64,000 nucleotides of DNA from Adiantum capillus-veneris (taxonomy: Eukaryota > Streptophyta > Polypodiopsida > Polypodiales > Pteridaceae). The DNA lies in NCBI GenBank assembly GCA_014529385.2, contig CM043960.1, positions 119,482,543 through 119,546,542 on the forward strand, given 5' to 3'. The notes under the pieces were generated by a model. That model was not told where the DNA came from. It ran no database searches and worked only from the letters and a program-made list of their open reading frames with translations. Of this stretch, positions 61,561 to 64,000 are shown piece after piece. Both the position numbers and the translations under genes were made by a program. Position 1 is the first letter of the stretch. Each line of letters starts with the position of its first letter.

Positions 61561-64000
61561 TCTTCATACATGGCTCCTAATAGGGATGCAAAGACCCAGT
61601 GAGGCGGTCCGGGGCGGGCAACAAGAAGAGCGGCCTCTAAACACCCTTCGAGGCTCCCGTGCTGCTCAATTGGGGCTGGGGCAAGCACAATCAGATACAA
61701 CAACAACCCACGGCTAGAAACCAAACAAGAAAAGGGGCACCACCTAGTTGTAGATGCGAACTAGGACGCACGTGATATCTCCTTGTACTCAAACGCACAA
61801 AGAGAGGGGAATGCAAGATAGCCACACACACCAAACACAAACATTCACCACGCCAGAGAGAGGTAAAGAGCACAAATCAACTTGAGCAACTCAGTCTTAA
61901 CCTTAAAGACTAGATGCACACAAAGCTTGATGAGAAATAGAGAGACAACACAAAACTTGACCTTGTTGCCAATACACAAATTGTCTTAGGGTCACGGGAG
62001 CCCTCTCACCGAGCACCCTCTTACAATTTACCTTTTAGGCAAACAATTCAACAAGCCCTCAAACCACCAAGCATGAAATGGTACAACAAACTTCAAGGAC
62101 AATATACCTTCAACCACCTGATGAGCCAACTTATCAAGTCAATTTGGAGAGAAGAGTCGTAGTTGCAGCATACAATTGCACCCAAAACTATGAATCTTAT
62201 TTATGCACAAGAGTAGGCTACAAGTGTGGTGAAGAGTATGGCATACACTCCACTCCTCTAGATGGCATAACTAACTTCAAGCTTCTCCATGCACCTATGT
62301 GTAATGATGGAATAGAGCACTCACGATTCACACACTCTACACAACTAGGCTTGAAGAGTGGTGTGCTATGTGTTGAGAATGGTGTGGTGTAGTGTGATCA
62401 TGTGATGATTTACAAGGGAGAGAAGGGCTCTATTTATAGGTTTTAGAAGCCCCGATTTGGATTAGACCTAATCAAGTTTATTTGAAGGAATAAAAGATTA
62501 TGTATTTTTTTTTAATTTTATAAATGAGGGTGGGCCTCTCTTGTCCTTTGAGTCACATGGCTGTGGGCTCAAGGGAAGAGAATTATTGAGGATGATAGAA
62601 GAGAGGATTGAGTGAATAATTTGGGAGTGCCTACTCTAGTAGAGGGTGCATTTTACAATAAGGTTAGTGGTTAGTAGTTAGTAATTATCACTACAAAATA
62701 TTTACAAAATCATTCACCAAATGGTGAGATATATGATGAGAAAAGTTAGAGAAGGGATAAGCTTGTAAAGCAAGGTTGAAGCTTGGAGAAGTTGACATTC
62801 ACCTCTTTACAACACCAGTAGAAGAAGCGGCCAGCATGGCGAAGTAACGCGTGTCGATGAAGCTATGTTATCTTCAAACCTTGGAAAATTCATGATAAAA
62901 GCCTTCATTTGCAGAGGTTATCCTTGGATTTTTGCTGATTTTTTGAAGTTCTTTACAAAGCTGAAGAGAGTATGGTAATATGGACATATATGTAGAGAGA
63001 AAGGGGGACACATAGGGTGTAGAAATGGAGGATGAAGGCTATGGAGGTGTGAGAGATGTGGCAATGGTGAAGAGGATGAATTAGGACATGGGAGTTGCAG
63101 GTTTGGGAGAGGGAAGGAGAGGGAGGAGTGTGTGTGAAAGAGGAAAATGATAAAGTGGAAGAGGAAGTACGTGTGGCTGCATAGCATGGGCAAACTGGGG
63201 TCCACCAATAAAATCATAGCTCACAGCTCGTAGCTCAAACAAATATGAAAAAATTTGAGGTGAAAGTTCAGCTCACGAGCTACAACTTTTGTTTGTATCA
63301 CCTTTCCAAATTCGGGGAGCATGTGATCTTTAAAAATTCGGCAAAACCGACTGTTTTTTCCACTGCACAAGGTCCTTGTGAGGTCCTTCTTTGGATGATT
63401 CTTTTGAATACCTTCAAGAGTGAGCTCCCCATGGTGCATGCATGTATGCCACATACCCTTGACCTTATTTGGTAGGTCTATAATTGAAGATATTGTTGAG
63501 ATCATGATATAAGTGAATAGTACAACTAAGAAAATCAAATATTTAGGGGGTCTAAAAATATATATACATGTCAAATGTAAATAATATAGGTGGAAAAAAT
63601 ATAAAGGGATCAAAATAAATCTCTCATTATAAGTCTACCATAAAAAGATGAATATTTTTGGTGTTCTAATTTATGAGAGTAAAAGAGAATAGATGTAGGA
63701 AGGAAAAATTACAATAGTGAAAAAATATACACATAAGTAAGACTAGTTTTTTTGGATTTTTGTTGGGGATGGAGTTATACCAAAAATAAGAGAAACTTGC
63801 ATGAAATTATTTTTATATGGAATAAAGATTATGCAAAATGGTAAGAAAAAATATGGTAATGGTGAGTCAATGTACATAGCATAAATAACACACCATAGGT
63901 AGAAATATTTAAATAAATACCAAAATAATTATGAAAAATCCTTTTATTTAGGCCCTATATACAATGAAATATTTACACAAAAATGGGCCATAATATACTT
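61561..64000. other. no gene recognised; possible minus-strand promoter
   Basis: AT-rich sequence without a recognisable protein on either strand. On the minus strand CCTATAAATAGAGCCC at about 62440-62425 is a very good TATA box. Sequence to its left has the look of an LTR or transcript leader, but no primer site or coding part was found. The missing 3' part of element E is not evident here. Confidence 0.4.

Noticed and set aside
62425-62440. Strong minus-strand TATA box as evidence of a gene
   Set aside because: No coding sequence follows on the minus strand; it could be a promoter within an unrecognised LTR, so only the motif is noted.

Overview
Nuclear DNA of a land plant, most likely a fern. 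The only intact host gene I recognise is a 1005-codon pentatricopeptide repeat (PPR) gene without introns, whose expanded PLS-type repeats look like those of fern PPR proteins. Nearly everything else is transposon sequence, simple repeats or AT-rich DNA without genes. The fern assignment is inference from protein style; no rRNA, tRNA or organelle gene is present to confirm it.

Layout. 0-0.8 kb: a possible Copia-type remnant. 0.8-2.6 kb: no gene. 2.6-8.0 kb: LTR element A (+), with a palindrome-bearing leader, gag-like and coiled-coil reading frames and a 923-bp 3' LTR, but no pol that I can recognise. 8.1-13.5 kb: candidate LTR element C, with minus-strand gag-like frames, a second palindrome array of different sequence and a probable LTR. 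13.6-14.5 kb: a 453-bp tandem duplication. 15.2-23.1 kb: a decayed Helentron-type rolling-circle transposon with an OB-fold passenger gene, HUH Rep, Pif1 helicase and C-terminal endonuclease; a 247-bp MITE sits exactly in its Walker A motif. 23.1-24.1 kb: microsatellites. 24.1-27.3 kb: chromovirus remnant and LTR pieces. 27.5-29.1 kb: LINE tail. 30.1-33.1 kb: PPR gene (-). 33.1-35.3 kb: no gene. 35.3-40.1 kb: head-to-head LTR-like sequences and the 5' part of Ty3-type element E. 40.1-61.6 kb: LTR element D, with LTR, tRNA-Asp-type primer site, palindrome leader, a six-copy 946-bp amplification of the gag start, and protease. Copia element A (49.6-59.0 kb) is inserted in D, and Copia element B (53.3-57.5 kb) is inserted in Copia A. 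61.6-64 kb: no gene.

The most unusual signal is in the leaders of elements A, C and D. They are tandem arrays of related monomers, each carrying a 20-30 bp palindrome. A and D share one palindrome. C has a quite different palindrome set in recognisably homologous flanking sequence, and the two arms of the C palindromes co-vary. The palindromes in A are spaced exactly 285 bp apart. A half-site of the A/D palindrome also lies at the same place in both LTRs. Dyad symmetry itself seems to be what is kept. The LTR elements are described as fossils.
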